A stretch of DNA of 64,000 nt from Methylomicrobium agile (GCF_000733855.1 NZ_JPOJ01000001.1:4367306-4431305); one strand, 5' to 3'; counted from the stretch's first letter, positions 17,693-27,614 are shown. A program made the numbers and translations. Notes: a model not told the origin generated them from the letters alone.

Positions 17693-18031
17693 CTAAAAAA
17701 TTCTATCGTCCTTGTCGACCAGGTTGGCCAACATACCCAAATCCTCGCGCAGCCGCCTTCGGGAACCGAGCTTACGCTGTACCGCTTCCGGCAATTCGGT
17801 AAAAGTAAACACGTTTTTGGCAATCAGCAGTTCGATCAAATCCTCTATCACCCGGATCATATCAGAATCGCTATCCGACAGCGAACGCCGGGTTTGTTCG
17901 GTAGGCGCGCAGGATAATAAAAACTGCTGAATCTGCGCATCATCACCGTCCAGCCACTCGGCCTCAGCTTCTGGCGGCGAATGATGCAAGCCAATGATTT
18001 CGCCCGCGCCGTTACGGCTGATGTAAGGCAT
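17693..18031 (-). CDS. conserved hypothetical protein
   Basis: 112 residues starting MPYISRNGAGEIIGLH. Pattern: short N-terminal strand region, an acidic middle (SDSDSDMIRVIEDLIELLIAKNVFTFTELPEAVQ) and a basic C-terminal helix ending DKDDRIF. Relatives are sometimes labelled tryptophan synthase beta-like, without functional basis. It lies 24 bases upstream of radA in the same direction, so it may share its transcript, and is divergent from the secretion operon. Confidence 0.6.
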   Translation of the reverse strand: MPYISRNGAGEIIGLHHSPPEAEAEWLDGDDAQIQQFLLSCAPTEQTRRSLSDSDSDMIRVIEDLIELLIAKNVFTFTELPEAVQRKLGSRRRLREDLGMLANLVDKDDRIF

Positions 18032-18116
18032 GAGATTTCCTTAAAAAATTATTAATATGCTATTCTAATAAGTTATACAGAATGTGCAATAGCGCCGAAT
18101 TAAAGAGACCTCCGCC

Positions 18117-20291
18117 ATGGAAAAAGTCATAGCTCCTGCTTTTATTGCCCCAGCACGCCCTTCGCCGCAGCCGAGCGCCCGATTCGACGATCCGTTGTTG
18201 CTTTCGCTGCTGTCGATGTGTAAACTTCTGCATACGCCCCAGTCCGCCGATGCCTTGACGGCCGGCCTGCCGCTGGTCGACAACAAGCTGACGCTGCCGT
18301 TATTCATCCGGGCCGCCGAGCGGGCGGGACTTTCCGCCGGCTACGTCAAGCGCCCGCTGCAAAAGATCTCGAATCTGGTCCTGCCGGCCGTCCTATTGCT
18401 GAACGACGAAAAAACCTGCATTCTGCTCAGAAAGGAAAACGGCCGCTGTACTGTCCTTCTGCCCGAAACCGGCAGCGGGGAAAAAACGCTCACGGAAGAC
18501 GAACTGGCCGCCGAATACAGCGGCGGCGCCATCTTCATACAACTCGCCCACCAATTCGACGACCGCACCGCCGATTCGATAACGCCGAAAATCAAACACT
18601 GGTTTTGGGACGTGATCTACAAGTCCTGGCCCATCTACAGCGAAGTAATGATCGCCACGCTGCTGATCAACCTGTTCGCGCTGGCCTCGCCGCTCTTTGT
18701 AATGAACGTCTACGACCGCGTCGTGCCGAACCATGCGGTCGAAACGCTATGGGTATTGGCGATCGGCGTCGCCATCGTGTTTACGTTCGACCTGATCATG
18801 AAGGCCCTGCGCGGTTATTTCATCGACGCCGCCGGCAAACGTTCGGATATCATCCTGTCCGCGACAATCTTCGAAAAAGTGCTCGGCATCCGGATGGAAG
18901 CCAAACCGGCCTCGGTGGGCACCTTTGCGAACAATCTGCACGAGTTCGAATCGTTCCGGGATTTCCTGACTTCAGCCACATTGACCGCGCTGATCGACCT
19001 GCCCTTCCTGTTTTTATTCCTCGGCATCATTGCCCTCATCGGCGGCAAACTGGCGCTGATACCATTACTGATCCTACCGTTGGCGATTCTCGGCGCGATC
19101 AGCGTCCAGCAGCCTTTGAAAAGAACCATTTCCGAACTGTTCAAGTTCTCGGCGCAAAAAAGCGCGACCTTGATCGAAGCGGTTTCCAGCCTCGAAGTTT
19201 TAAAAAGTACCGGTGCCGAAGGCCAGATGCAGCGGCAATGGGAACAAACGATCGGACAAATTTCCAGACTGGGCCTGAAATCGCGTCTTTATTCTTCGTT
19301 GGCAGTCAATCTGACGGCATTTTTACAACAACTGGCATCGGTTTTGATCGTCATCGCCGGGGTCTACCAAATCGCCGAAGGCGAACTGACCACGGGCGCC
19401 CTGATCGCCTGTACGCTGCTGACCGGCCGGGCTCTGGCGCCGATCTCGCAGATTGCCGCGCTGTTGACCCGCTACCATCAGGCGCGCGCTTCTCTGGACT
19501 CTTTAAACCATCTGATGTCGCTGCCGGTCGAGCGGGAAGCGGGCAAACAATTCCTGCACCGGTCGTCGTTCAGAGGCTCGGTCGAATTCAAAAACGTCTC
19601 GTTCAGCTATCCCGGACAGCCAGTCAAGGCGCTGGACAATGTTTCCTTCAAGATCAACGCCGGCGAGCGCGTCGCGATCATCGGCCGAATCGGCTCCGGC
19701 AAAAGCACGATCGAAAAACTGATGATGTCCTTCTATGAAGCGCAAGAAGGTGCCATTCTGATCGACGGAACCGACATGCGGCAGATCGACCCCGCCGAAC
19801 TGCGCCGGCAGATCGGCTATGTGCCACAGGACATTACGCTGTTGTTCGGCAGCGTGAAGGACAATATCACGCTCGGCTCCCGCTACGCAGACGATAACGC
19901 GGTACTGACCGCCGCCGAAATTGCCGGCATAACCCAATTCACGAACCGGCATCCGGCCGGCTTCGACATGCCGGTCGGCGAGCGCGGCGCCGGCCTGTCG
20001 GGCGGGCAGCGCCAAAGCGTTGCGGTCGCCAGGGCCTTGCTGCTGGCTCCCCCCGTCTACATCATGGACGAACCGACCAATGCGATGGACAACAGTTCCG
20101 AAGAGGCCTTCAAGCAACGTTTCGCCGGACAACTCCATCATCGCACGCTGATACTGGTGACCCACCGCGCTTCCCTGCTGACCCTGGTCGACCGGCTGAT
20201 TGTGATGGACGGCGGCCGCATCGTCGCCGACGGTCCGAAAGAACAAGTGCTCGAAGCGCTGAAGCAGGGACAAATCAAAGTCGCTTCATGA
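18117..20291 (+). CDS. type I secretion ABC transporter, LapB-like
   Basis: 724 residues. Inner-membrane ATPase of a type I secretion system for large RTX adhesins. Residues ~1-140 form a C39-like domain, probably inactive as a peptidase; a six-helix transmembrane domain starts near IYSEVMIATLLINLFALASP; the ATPase has Walker A GRIGSGKS, signature LSGGQRQS and Walker B VYIMDEPTNAMD. The Walker A variant and VPNHAVETLWVLA match LapB/RtxB. It heads an operon with the adaptor, a LuxR-type regulator and a TolC-like gene. The secreted adhesin is not in the window. Confidence 0.88.
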   Translation: MEKVIAPAFIAPARPSPQPSARFDDPLLLSLLSMCKLLHTPQSADALTAGLPLVDNKLTLPLFIRAAERAGLSAGYVKRPLQKISNLVLPAVLLLNDEKTCILLRKENGRCTVLLPETGSGEKTLTEDELAAEYSGGAIFIQLAHQFDDRTADSITPKIKHWFWDVIYKSWPIYSEVMIATLLINLFALASPLFVMNVYDRVVPNHAVETLWVLAIGVAIVFTFDLIMKALRGYFIDAAGKRSDIILSATIFEKVLGIRMEAKPASVGTFANNLHEFESFRDFLTSATLTALIDLPFLFLFLGIIALIGGKLALIPLLILPLAILGAISVQQPLKRTISELFKFSAQKSATLIEAVSSLEVLKSTGAEGQMQRQWEQTIGQISRLGLKSRLYSSLAVNLTAFLQQLASVLIVIAGVYQIAEGELTTGALIACTLLTGRALAPISQIAALLTRYHQARASLDSLNHLMSLPVEREAGKQFLHRSSFRGSVEFKNVSFSYPGQPVKALDNVSFKINAGERVAIIGRIGSGKSTIEKLMMSFYEAQEGAILIDGTDMRQIDPAELRRQIGYVPQDITLLFGSVKDNITLGSRYADDNAVLTAAEIAGITQFTNRHPAGFDMPVGERGAGLSGGQRQSVAVARALLLAPPVYIMDEPTNAMDNSSEEAFKQRFAGQLHHRTLILVTHRASLLTLVDRLIVMDGGRIVADGPKEQVLEALKQGQIKVAS

Positions 20292-20358
20292 GCTTTAAGG
20301 CTTCAGCCATGCCATTAAACAAAGTAATCCGGCCATTCCACAATTCAGCCATTACGCC

Positions 20359-21720
20359 ATGAACCTCCTGAAAAAAATCACCGAATTCAATGCCGAGCAA
20401 CAGCAATTGTCCGAAGACAGGGATTTTGTTTCCGACATCAATGCGGTCAACCTCTATGGCGTCCCCGTCTATTCGCATCTGATACTGCTGCTGAGTTTCG
20501 CCTTCATCGTGATTGCACTGATCTGGGCCAGTTTTGCGACGCTGGACGAAGTGACCCGCGGTTCCGGAAAAATCATTCCTTCCAGCCATGTCCAGATCGT
20601 ACAAAACCTGGAGGGCGGGATTCTGTCGAAAATTCTGATCGAGGAGGGCGACCAGGTCGTCAAGGGCCAGGAGTTATTGCAACTGGACGATGTCAGGTTC
20701 GCGTCTTCGTTTAAGGAAACCAAACTCAAATACTATGAACTGCTGGCCAACAATGCCCGATTGACCGCCGAGACTACGGATCAGCCGCTAGCCATTCCGC
20801 AGGAAGTGGTCGAGAATGCCCCCGAGCTTGCCGACCATGCCGAACAGCTTTACCGTTCCCGCCTGTCGGAGCTGGAGGCGTCCACCAGCGTACTGGCGCA
20901 GCAGGTGCGTCAAAAAGAGCAGGAATTGGTCGAATTGAAATCGAAGCAGGAGCAGCTTTCCCGCAGTTATCAACTGCTGCAGAAAGAAGTCCAAATGTCC
21001 GAGCCTTTGGTCGCCAACGGCGCTTTGTCCGAAGTCGAGATGCTCCGGCTGCGGCGCAGCGCCAACGACCTGCTTGGCGAGTTGAATTCCGCAAAGCTGG
21101 CGATTCCAAGAATTCAGGCCTATCTGAGCGAGAATAAAAACAAGCTGGCCGAAATGAAAATCCGCTTCCGAACCGAAGCATTAAAAGAACTGAACGAAAC
21201 CAAGGCCGAGCTCGACAGAACGAAAGCGTCGACGCTCGCGCTGGAAGACAGGGTAACGCGGACGCGCATTCTCTCGCCGGTCAACGGCACGATCAAACAG
21301 CTTAAGATCAGCACAATCGGCGGAGTGATCCAGCCCGGCATGGACCTGCTCGAAATCGTCCCGATCGACGACACCCTGCTGGTCGAAGCGCAGATCCGGC
21401 CGGCCGACATCGCTTTTTTGCACCCCGGACAGGATGCGATGGTCAAGCTGACGGCTTACGACTTCTCCATTTACGGCGGCCTGAAAGCCAAACTGGAGCA
21501 TATCAGCGCAGACACGATCATTAACGAGGAGGACAAAAAAAGCTATTACTTGATCCGCCTCAGAACCGATAAGAACTATCTGGAAAAAAACGGCGAAAAG
21601 CTGCATATCATTACCGGAATGAATGCGGATGTCGATATTCTGACCGGCAAAAAAACCGTTTTGGACTACCTGATGAAGCCGATTCTGAAGGCTAAACAGC
21701 ATGCAATGAGGGAACGATAA
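20359..21720 (+). CDS. type I secretion membrane fusion protein, HlyD/LapC-like
   Basis: 453 residues. One N-terminal transmembrane helix (VYSHLILLLSFAFIVIALIWASFATLDEV), the lipoyl half-motif RGSGKIIPSSHVQIVQNLEGGIL, a long coiled coil (~residues 130-300), and the C-terminal HlyD signature around ILSPVNGTIKQL and VEAQIRPADIAFLHPGQ. It bridges the ABC transporter and the outer-membrane channel across the periplasm. 67 bases follow the transporter stop. Confidence 0.9.
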   Translation: MNLLKKITEFNAEQQQLSEDRDFVSDINAVNLYGVPVYSHLILLLSFAFIVIALIWASFATLDEVTRGSGKIIPSSHVQIVQNLEGGILSKILIEEGDQVVKGQELLQLDDVRFASSFKETKLKYYELLANNARLTAETTDQPLAIPQEVVENAPELADHAEQLYRSRLSELEASTSVLAQQVRQKEQELVELKSKQEQLSRSYQLLQKEVQMSEPLVANGALSEVEMLRLRRSANDLLGELNSAKLAIPRIQAYLSENKNKLAEMKIRFRTEALKELNETKAELDRTKASTLALEDRVTRTRILSPVNGTIKQLKISTIGGVIQPGMDLLEIVPIDDTLLVEAQIRPADIAFLHPGQDAMVKLTAYDFSIYGGLKAKLEHISADTIINEEDKKSYYLIRLRTDKNYLEKNGEKLHIITGMNADVDILTGKKTVLDYLMKPILKAKQHAMRER

Positions 21721-21779
21721 AAGACAGGCTTCGTTTGGACTTTCCCTCTTTCAAATACCGACTCAAGGATCATCGGCAA

Positions 21780-22421
21780 GTGGCGAACATTTTAATTTCG
21801 GCAGCTAACCGGGACACGGCGGATCAATGGACTGCGCACCTTGCGGCCGAATACGGCGTTTCAATCGCAAACGGCCACCTGCCCTCGGCAGACTTCGTGC
21901 AGAAAGAACAGGCCGAAATGGCGATTGTGGACGGCGAACTACTCGCCGGTGAATCCTCCGCTCTTACCCCTCTCATCCGTATAGGCTTAAAAATCCTGGT
22001 TATCGGCAAAAACTGGCCCGCAGAGAAGCAAATCGATTTACTGATCGCCGGCTGCTACGGCTATTGTGAACGCGACGCCGTCGCGGAAGTGTTGCCGAAA
22101 GCCGTCAGCAGTGTCATAAAAGGTGACATCTGGATTCCCCGGCAACTGATTTCCAAAGTCATCGGCATGCTGGCTACATTGAGTTCACGTGGAAATCAGG
22201 CCAATACCCGTTACCGCAATAAAAAAAAGAATCTGGACCTTCTGACGCAGCGGGAAACAGATGTCGTCAAAATGCTGGGCGAAGGACTGAGCAACAAGTC
22301 GATCGCCTCCATGCTGAATATTTCCGAACGCACGGTCAAAGCGCACTTGACTTCGATATTTCAAAAGCTTGAGGTTGAGGATAGGCTACAGCTCGCCTTA
22401 TTATTAAAAGATAATAATTGA
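21780..22421 (+). CDS. LuxR-family response-regulator-like protein
   Basis: 213 residues from a GTG at 21780 preceded by AAGGAT; the frame opens at a TTG at 21735. The C-terminal ~65 residues are a LuxR/NarL helix-turn-helix (LTQRETDVVKMLGEGLSNKSIASMLNISERTVKAHLTSIFQKL). The N-terminal half has a receiver-like hydrophobic pattern, but the acidic pocket and phospho-Asp are not obvious, so it may be a pseudo-receiver. It sits inside the secretion operon and probably controls it. Confidence 0.7.
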   Translation: MANILISAANRDTADQWTAHLAAEYGVSIANGHLPSADFVQKEQAEMAIVDGELLAGESSALTPLIRIGLKILVIGKNWPAEKQIDLLIAGCYGYCERDAVAEVLPKAVSSVIKGDIWIPRQLISKVIGMLATLSSRGNQANTRYRNKKKNLDLLTQRETDVVKMLGEGLSNKSIASMLNISERTVKAHLTSIFQKLEVEDRLQLALLLKDNN

Positions 22422-22522
22422 CCCTTAAAGTAAAATTATATTAAGATTAATTGAACTTCAAGTATAAATATTAATTATACATTTTAACATATTGAGTTTA
22501 TTAATAAATTGAGGCATCTCTT

Positions 22523-23873
22523 ATGAGGTTGAATATCGGCACTGCCATATTGGCTGGCTTAATGTCCGCAAATGTAACGGCGGAAACCTTACAGGAAGCA
22601 GTACGGAAAACAATTAAGGAAAACCCTGATTTGCAAAGTTTCAAGGATGCCCGGCTGGCGGCAGAAGAACAAATCGCCCAGGCCCGCGCTTCGTTTTTTC
22701 CGACCATCGACCTGCAAGGCGGCTACGGCTTCGAACAACCCGACAACGCGTAACCGAGCGGTCACTTCGATCAACCAGACGGTAAAACCCGTCGGCAGCA
22801 ACAAGCTCGGCACCGTGGTTTACGACCGGGCCGAATCCTCGATTCAGCTCCGGCAAATGCTGTTCGACGGTCTGGCGACGCCGAATGAAGTCAGCCGGAC
22901 CAAAGCCGCCACCAACGCACGCGCCTTCCTGGTGTATAGTCAATCGGAATACCGCGCACTGGAAGCGGTGCAGGCCTATCTGGACGTTTTACGCGCGGAA
23001 GAACAGTTACAGGTTGCCAAAGAGAACTTCGAGGCCCACCTCAGCACCAACGATCAAATCACGATGCGCAGCCAGCAAGGGGTCGGCAAAAGAGCCGATA
23101 TCAACCAGTCGACCGCCCGGGTTTCGAGAGCCGAAAGCAATCTGCGTAGCGCGGAAGGGAATTTGACCGACGCCAAAACCCGCTATTTGAAAGTCGTCGG
23201 CGCTTTGCCCGGCAAGCTTGAAACGCCTGCCGGTCCTGACGGCAAGCTCCCCAAAAACATCGATGAAGCCGTCGAAGTGGCCGTTGCGAGCCACCCACAG
23301 TTGAAATCGGCCAATGCCGACATCGAGGAAGCGCATTATCAACACGAAACCGCCGCCGCGCCGTTCATGCCGCGCGTCGATTTCGAATCCGGCGCCACTT
23401 TCAACAACAACCTCGACGGCATTCCCGGCAAGAACGAAGACGTCACTGCCATGGTCCGCGTCCGCTACAACATCCTGAACGGCGGCAAGGACCTAGCCCG
23501 CAGGCGGGAAACGGCGCATCAAATCTCCCAGGCCAAGGACATCCGGGACAACACTTATCGCGAGGTCGTACAGAACATGCGCGAATCCTGGGTGGCCTAC
23601 GTAACGCGCCAAAGCCAGTTGGAATTGAACAAGCAATACTGGGAAAACAGCATCAAGGCGAGAGAAGCCTACCAAAACCAGTTCAATATCGGCCAACGCA
23701 CCTTGCTGGACTTGCTCGATACTACGAACGAAATGTTCATTGCCCAAAGCAACTACATCGATTCCAAATACGAGGAGCTTTTCGCGGCTTACCGGATTCT
23801 GGCCGCCGAGGCGAGTTTGAACAATTATCTGGGCGTTGCGCTGCCGGAAGAATCCAAACTGCTGGAAAACTGA
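22523..23873 (+). pseudogene. TolC/LapE-like outer-membrane channel protein, frameshifted
   Basis: Starts at the ATG at 22523 with a signal peptide ending NVTAE and the TolC-like repeat LQEAVRKTIKENPDLQSFKDARLAAEEQIAQARASFFPTIDLQGGYG. The frame meets a stop at 22751-22753. The next frame then carries the rest (TSINQTVKPVG ... LRAEEQLQVAKENFEAH ... FNIGQRTLLDLLDTTNEMF ... NNYLGVALPEES) to 23873. A one-base difference near 22735-22755 separates the halves. Joined, the protein would be ~450 residues, normal for the family. It may be a real frameshift or a sequencing error. Confidence 0.85.
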
Positions 23874-23875
23874 TC

Positions 23876-23905
23876 TAAAAAAGGCTCCCTTAGGGAGCCT
23901 TTTTC
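23876..23905. terminator. bidirectional intrinsic terminator
   Basis: Stem AAGGCTCCC/GGGAGCCTT with loop TTA, flanked by A-run and T-run on either side. It serves both the lapE-like gene (plus) and folP (minus), whose stops face each other. Confidence 0.9.
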
Positions 23906-23917
23906 ATTATGCCGGCT

Positions 23918-24778
23918 TCATCGACGTGCCCGGCTCTGCCTGATCGCCCAGGCAACGTCCGCCGCCTGCCGGTTTTCCTTCACGTCATGCACGCGGAACA
24001 GCTTGACGCCTGCCATCACACCCAGCGCGGTCGTGACTGCGGTCGCGGTCACCAGCTCGGCCGGCTCCCGAACATTGCACAACGAGCCCATGAAACGCTT
24101 GCGGCTCGTCCCCAGCAGTACCGGATAGCCGAGTTCGACGAACGCATCCAGATGCGCCAACAGATCGAGATTATCCCGTTTGCGCTTACCGAAACCGATG
24201 CCGGGATCGAGGATAATCCGCTCCCTTTTGATACCGGCCTGCAAAGCCGCCTCGACGCGCCCCTGCAAAATCGACCTGACTTCGCCGACCACATCGTCAT
24301 AATACGGATTGTCCTGCATCGTTTTCGGCGTTCCCTGGCTGTGCATCAGCACGATCTGCGCATCCCGGCGCGCCGCCAGCGTCAGGATGCCGGGGTCGCC
24401 GGTGCCGCCCGAAACGTCGTTGATCATATCGGCTCCCGCCTGCAAGGCCGCCTCGGCGACTTCGGACGACGTCGTATCGATACTGATCGACAAACCGGGC
24501 AATCGGCCTCTGACCGCCTCGATCACCGGTACGACCCGACGGATTTGTTCCGCGACCGGCACCGGATCGGCTCCCGGCCGGGTCGATTCGCCGCCGATAT
24601 CGACGATATCCGCGCCGTCGACCGACATCCGCTCGGCCTGCAGCATCGCCGCGTCGACCGTGGCATATTTTCCGCCGTCGGAAAAACTATCCGGCGTCAC
24701 GTTCAAGATTCCCATGATCAGCGGCTTTTCGAAAGACCCCAACAAAATCCAACCCCCCTCTGTACGAACTGCGGCCAA
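23918..24778 (-). CDS. folP: dihydropteroate synthase
   Basis: 286 residues from a TTG at 24778 preceded by GAAGG. Condenses 6-hydroxymethyl-dihydropterin diphosphate with p-aminobenzoate in folate synthesis. Family motifs: PLIMGILNVTPDSFSDGGKY, DIVDIGGESTRPGA, ISIDTTSSEVAEAALQAGADMINDVSG, RIILDPGIGFGKRKRDN and LGTSRKRFMG. The usual partner glmM is not next to it. It is divergent from the H4MPT genes at 24827, which include a second, DHPS-like protein. Confidence 0.93.
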   Translation of the reverse strand: MAAVRTEGGWILLGSFEKPLIMGILNVTPDSFSDGGKYATVDAAMLQAERMSVDGADIVDIGGESTRPGADPVPVAEQIRRVVPVIEAVRGRLPGLSISIDTTSSEVAEAALQAGADMINDVSGGTGDPGILTLAARRDAQIVLMHSQGTPKTMQDNPYYDDVVGEVRSILQGRVEAALQAGIKRERIILDPGIGFGKRKRDNLDLLAHLDAFVELGYPVLLGTSRKRFMGSLCNVREPAELVTATAVTTALGVMAGVKLFRVHDVKENRQAADVAWAIRQSRARR

Positions 24779-24826
24779 ACCTTCGAGTATAATACCCAGA
24801 CCTTATACAGCCCAAATAAATAATTG

Positions 24827-25363
24827 ATGGATAAACCGCGCTTAGCCTGGGCCATTACCGGCTCCGGGCACTATATCAAAGAGTGCCTGGACTTTCTGTT
24901 GAGGCTCGACCACGTCGATTTATACATCAGCCAGGCCGGCGAAGAGGTGCTCCGCATGTACGGCTACGACCTGAAAAACATCCGCGAACTTATGCCGGTT
25001 TACCGCGACAAGGCCGCCTCGGCGCCGCCGGTCGGGCTGTTCTACAAAGGCTATTACCATACCTTCGTGATGGCGCCCGCTACCTCGAACACGGTCGCCA
25101 AATGCGTACTGGGCATCTCCGACAGCCTGGTCACCAACCTGTATGCGCAGGCCGGCAAATGCAAAGTGCCGAGCATCGTTTTCCCCTGCGATACCGCCCC
25201 CGAAATGGAAACCACCGCACCCGGCGGCAAGGTGATGGTCTATCCGCGCAAGATCGATCTCGAAGGCACGGCGAAACTGCGCACATTCGAATACACCACC
25301 GTCGTCGATACGGTCGAAGACCTGATCGTCAAGGTCGAAGCACGCCTGAAGGCCGTCGCATGA
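24827..25363 (+). CDS. archaeal-type flavoprotein of the H4MPT pathway (DmrX/AfpA-like)
   Basis: 178 residues from the ATG at 24827. Flavoprotein-family fold: AWAITGSGHYIKECLDFLL at the FMN-binding start, YHTFVMAPATSNTVAKCVLGISDSLVTNLYAQAGK in the middle, and PCDTAPEMETTAPGG. In methylotrophs this family occurs with H4MPT genes; a related protein has been proposed to reduce dihydromethanopterin. The stop overlaps the next start (ATGA), so the pair is translationally coupled. Confidence 0.78.
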   Translation: MDKPRLAWAITGSGHYIKECLDFLLRLDHVDLYISQAGEEVLRMYGYDLKNIRELMPVYRDKAASAPPVGLFYKGYYHTFVMAPATSNTVAKCVLGISDSLVTNLYAQAGKCKVPSIVFPCDTAPEMETTAPGGKVMVYPRKIDLEGTAKLRTFEYTTVVDTVEDLIVKVEARLKAVA

Positions 25364-26757
25364 GCGAACACATCCTGTTTCTGACCGGCAAACTGGCGGA
25401 AAAACAGCTGCGTGCAATCCTCGAAAAGATGCAGCCCAAATTCCGCTATACGGTGCACCAGCTTGGCGTCAAGGTCGCCGCGCTGATGACCGCGGACATG
25501 ATCGGGCGCCGGCTGACCGACACCTTCGGGGCCGACCGGATCATCGTGCCCGGCCGCTGCCGCGGCGATCTCGAAAAATTGTCGGCGGACAAAGGCCTGC
25601 CGATCGAACGGGGACCGGACGAACTGAAGGACCTGCCGCAATACTTCGGCCAGGCCGCGCATAAACCCGATTTGAGCCGTTACCGGGTCAAGATTTTCGC
25701 CGAGATCGTCGATGCGCCGAATCTGAGCATCGAAGCGGCCATCGAACGCGCGCGCTACTATCAACGGAACGGCGCCGACGTGATCGATATCGGCTGCCTG
25801 CCGAGCACGCCTTTCCCGCAGATGGAAGCGATGATCCGCGCGCTGAAGCGGGAGGGCTTCCAGATCAGCATCGATTCGCTGAATCCGGACGATTTGCTCA
25901 AAGGCGGGAAAGCCGGTGCCGACTTCCTGCTCAGCCTGCACGAAAGCACGCTGTGGATCGTGGACGAGGTCGAATCGACGCCGATCCTGATTCCGGAAAA
26001 GCATGAAGACCTGGACTCGCTCGACCGCAGCATCGCCGCCATGCAGGCCAGGAACCGCGCCTTCATTGTCGACCCGATCCTCGACCCGCTGCATTTCGGC
26101 TTCACCGAATCGGTCGTGCGCTATCACGAAGTCAGAAAGCGCCACCCCGGCGTCGAAATCATGATGGGCGTCGGCAACCTCACCGAACTGACCCATGCCG
26201 ACACCGCCGGGATGAACGCGCTGCTGCTCGGTATTTGCTCCGAACTGAACATCAACCAGATTTTGGCAACCGAAGTCAGCCGACACGCCTGCCGCGCGAT
26301 CAAGGAAGCCGATCTGGCCCGGCGCATCATGCACGCGGCCAAGGAACACAACATGCTACCGAAGCACATCGATCCGGGCCTGATGGCGCTGCACGAACCC
26401 TCGCCTTTCCCCTATTCTTTCGCAGAGATCAGCGAACTCGCGTCACAAATCAAGGACCCGAGCTACCGGATCCAGATCAGCCTCCAAGGCGTGCATATTT
26501 TCAACCGGGACGGCATCAACACCGCGGCTGACCCGTTCGAGCTTTTCCCGAAACTCGGCGTCGAAACCGACGGCGGCCATGCTTTTTACCTCGGCGTCGA
26601 ACTGGCCCGCGCCGAAATCGCCTGGCGTCTCGGCAAACGCTATACCCAGGATGAGGCCCTATCCTGGGGCTGCGCCATCGACCGGGACGAGCGCACGGTC
26701 GACCTGCACACCTTCAAACCTGCCGGCACTACGCTGCAAAAGAAAGAACCCCATTAG
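25360..26757 (+). CDS. dihydropteroate synthase-like protein of the H4MPT pathway
   Basis: 465 residues from the ATG at 25360. A large N-terminal region (HILFLTGKLAEKQLRAILEKM ... GRCRGDLEKL) precedes a TIM-barrel with pterin-binding features (YYQRNGADVIDIGCLPSTPFPQ, ISIDSLNPDDLLKGGKAGADFLLS, VDPILDPLHFGF, MMGVGNLTELTHADTAGMN). Relatives occur in methanogens and in H4MPT-using methylotrophs. It probably acts in methanopterin synthesis, but the exact step is not established. Its presence is the best single hint of a methylotrophic lifestyle here. Confidence 0.8.
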   Translation: MSEHILFLTGKLAEKQLRAILEKMQPKFRYTVHQLGVKVAALMTADMIGRRLTDTFGADRIIVPGRCRGDLEKLSADKGLPIERGPDELKDLPQYFGQAAHKPDLSRYRVKIFAEIVDAPNLSIEAAIERARYYQRNGADVIDIGCLPSTPFPQMEAMIRALKREGFQISIDSLNPDDLLKGGKAGADFLLSLHESTLWIVDEVESTPILIPEKHEDLDSLDRSIAAMQARNRAFIVDPILDPLHFGFTESVVRYHEVRKRHPGVEIMMGVGNLTELTHADTAGMNALLLGICSELNINQILATEVSRHACRAIKEADLARRIMHAAKEHNMLPKHIDPGLMALHEPSPFPYSFAEISELASQIKDPSYRIQISLQGVHIFNRDGINTAADPFELFPKLGVETDGGHAFYLGVELARAEIAWRLGKRYTQDEALSWGCAIDRDERTVDLHTFKPAGTTLQKKEPH

Positions 26758-26828
26758 GCTAGGTAAGGCTTGCCCGCTCATTGTATAATTTGCGGAATTT
26801 TATCGAGACAAAAAGGATTGATTACAGC

Positions 26829-27572
26829 ATGACTGCCAAAAAGCCGTCCATACGCCGCCGCGGTATCTATTTGTTACCCAATTTGTTTACGACAGGCGCG
26901 CTTTTTTCGGGATTTTATGCGATCACGTCCGCGATCGACGGGCGCTATGAAACCGCCGTCATTGCCATGTTCATTGCGATGGTGCTGGACGGGCTCGACG
27001 GGCGGGTCGCCCGGCTGACCAATACGCAAAGCGAATTCGGGGTGCAATACGACAGCTTATCGGATATGGTCTCGTTCGGTGTCGCGCCGGCGCTGGTCAT
27101 GTATTTATGGGCTTTTTCGGGCCTCGGCAAAGTCGGTCTGTTCGCCTCGTTCGTGCACATGGCCGGCGGCGCCCTACGCCTGGCCCGCTTCAATACGCAG
27201 GTCGAAACGGCCGACAAACGCTATTTCCAAGGCCTGCCGAGCCCGGCCGCGGCCGCGATTCTAGCCGGCTTTATCTGGTTTGCGACCGAATACCAATACA
27301 GCGTGAGCTATCTGAAATATCCCGCGCTGTTTTTGACGATGGCGACCGGCCTGCTGATGGTCAGCAATTTCCGCTATTTCAGCTTCAAGGGCATCGACCT
27401 GAAAGGCAAGGTGCCGTTCGTGTTCGCGATCGTCGCGATGCTCGGCATTGCGTTCATAATGGCCCAGCCGCAATCGATGCTGTTCTTTTTGTCGGTAATC
27501 TATGCAGTGTCAGGCCCGGTGTTGACGCTGGTCTTGCGCCGGCGCCGCCGGATGCAGGCAAGAAAATCCTAA
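26829..27572 (+). CDS. pssA: CDP-diacylglycerol--serine O-phosphatidyltransferase
   Basis: 247 residues from the ATG at 26829. Makes phosphatidylserine, the precursor of phosphatidylethanolamine. The CDP-alcohol phosphotransferase motif DG(X)2AR(X)8G(X)3D(X)3D is complete in DGLDGRVARLTNTQSEFGVQ and the YDSLSD that follows. Multiple membrane helices. The order pssA then leuA recurs in many proteobacteria. Confidence 0.92.
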   Translation: MTAKKPSIRRRGIYLLPNLFTTGALFSGFYAITSAIDGRYETAVIAMFIAMVLDGLDGRVARLTNTQSEFGVQYDSLSDMVSFGVAPALVMYLWAFSGLGKVGLFASFVHMAGGALRLARFNTQVETADKRYFQGLPSPAAAAILAGFIWFATEYQYSVSYLKYPALFLTMATGLLMVSNFRYFSFKGIDLKGKVPFVFAIVAMLGIAFIMAQPQSMLFFLSVIYAVSGPVLTLVLRRRRRMQARKS

Positions 27573-27579
27573 AATCCGC

Positions 27580-27608
27580 TTGAGGATGGGCGTTCTTTCG
27601 CGTATATT
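27580..27608 (+). promoter_or_regulatory. putative leuA promoter
   Basis: TTGAGG (27580-27585), a 17-base spacer and TATATT (27603-27608). The predicted transcription start falls on or next to the ATG of the leader peptide at 27615. Confidence 0.5.
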
Positions 27609-27614
27609 TCAACT

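Noticed and set aside
22523..22753. A separate 76-residue protein
   Set aside because: It is the N-terminus of the TolC-like channel; the continuation follows at once in the next frame.
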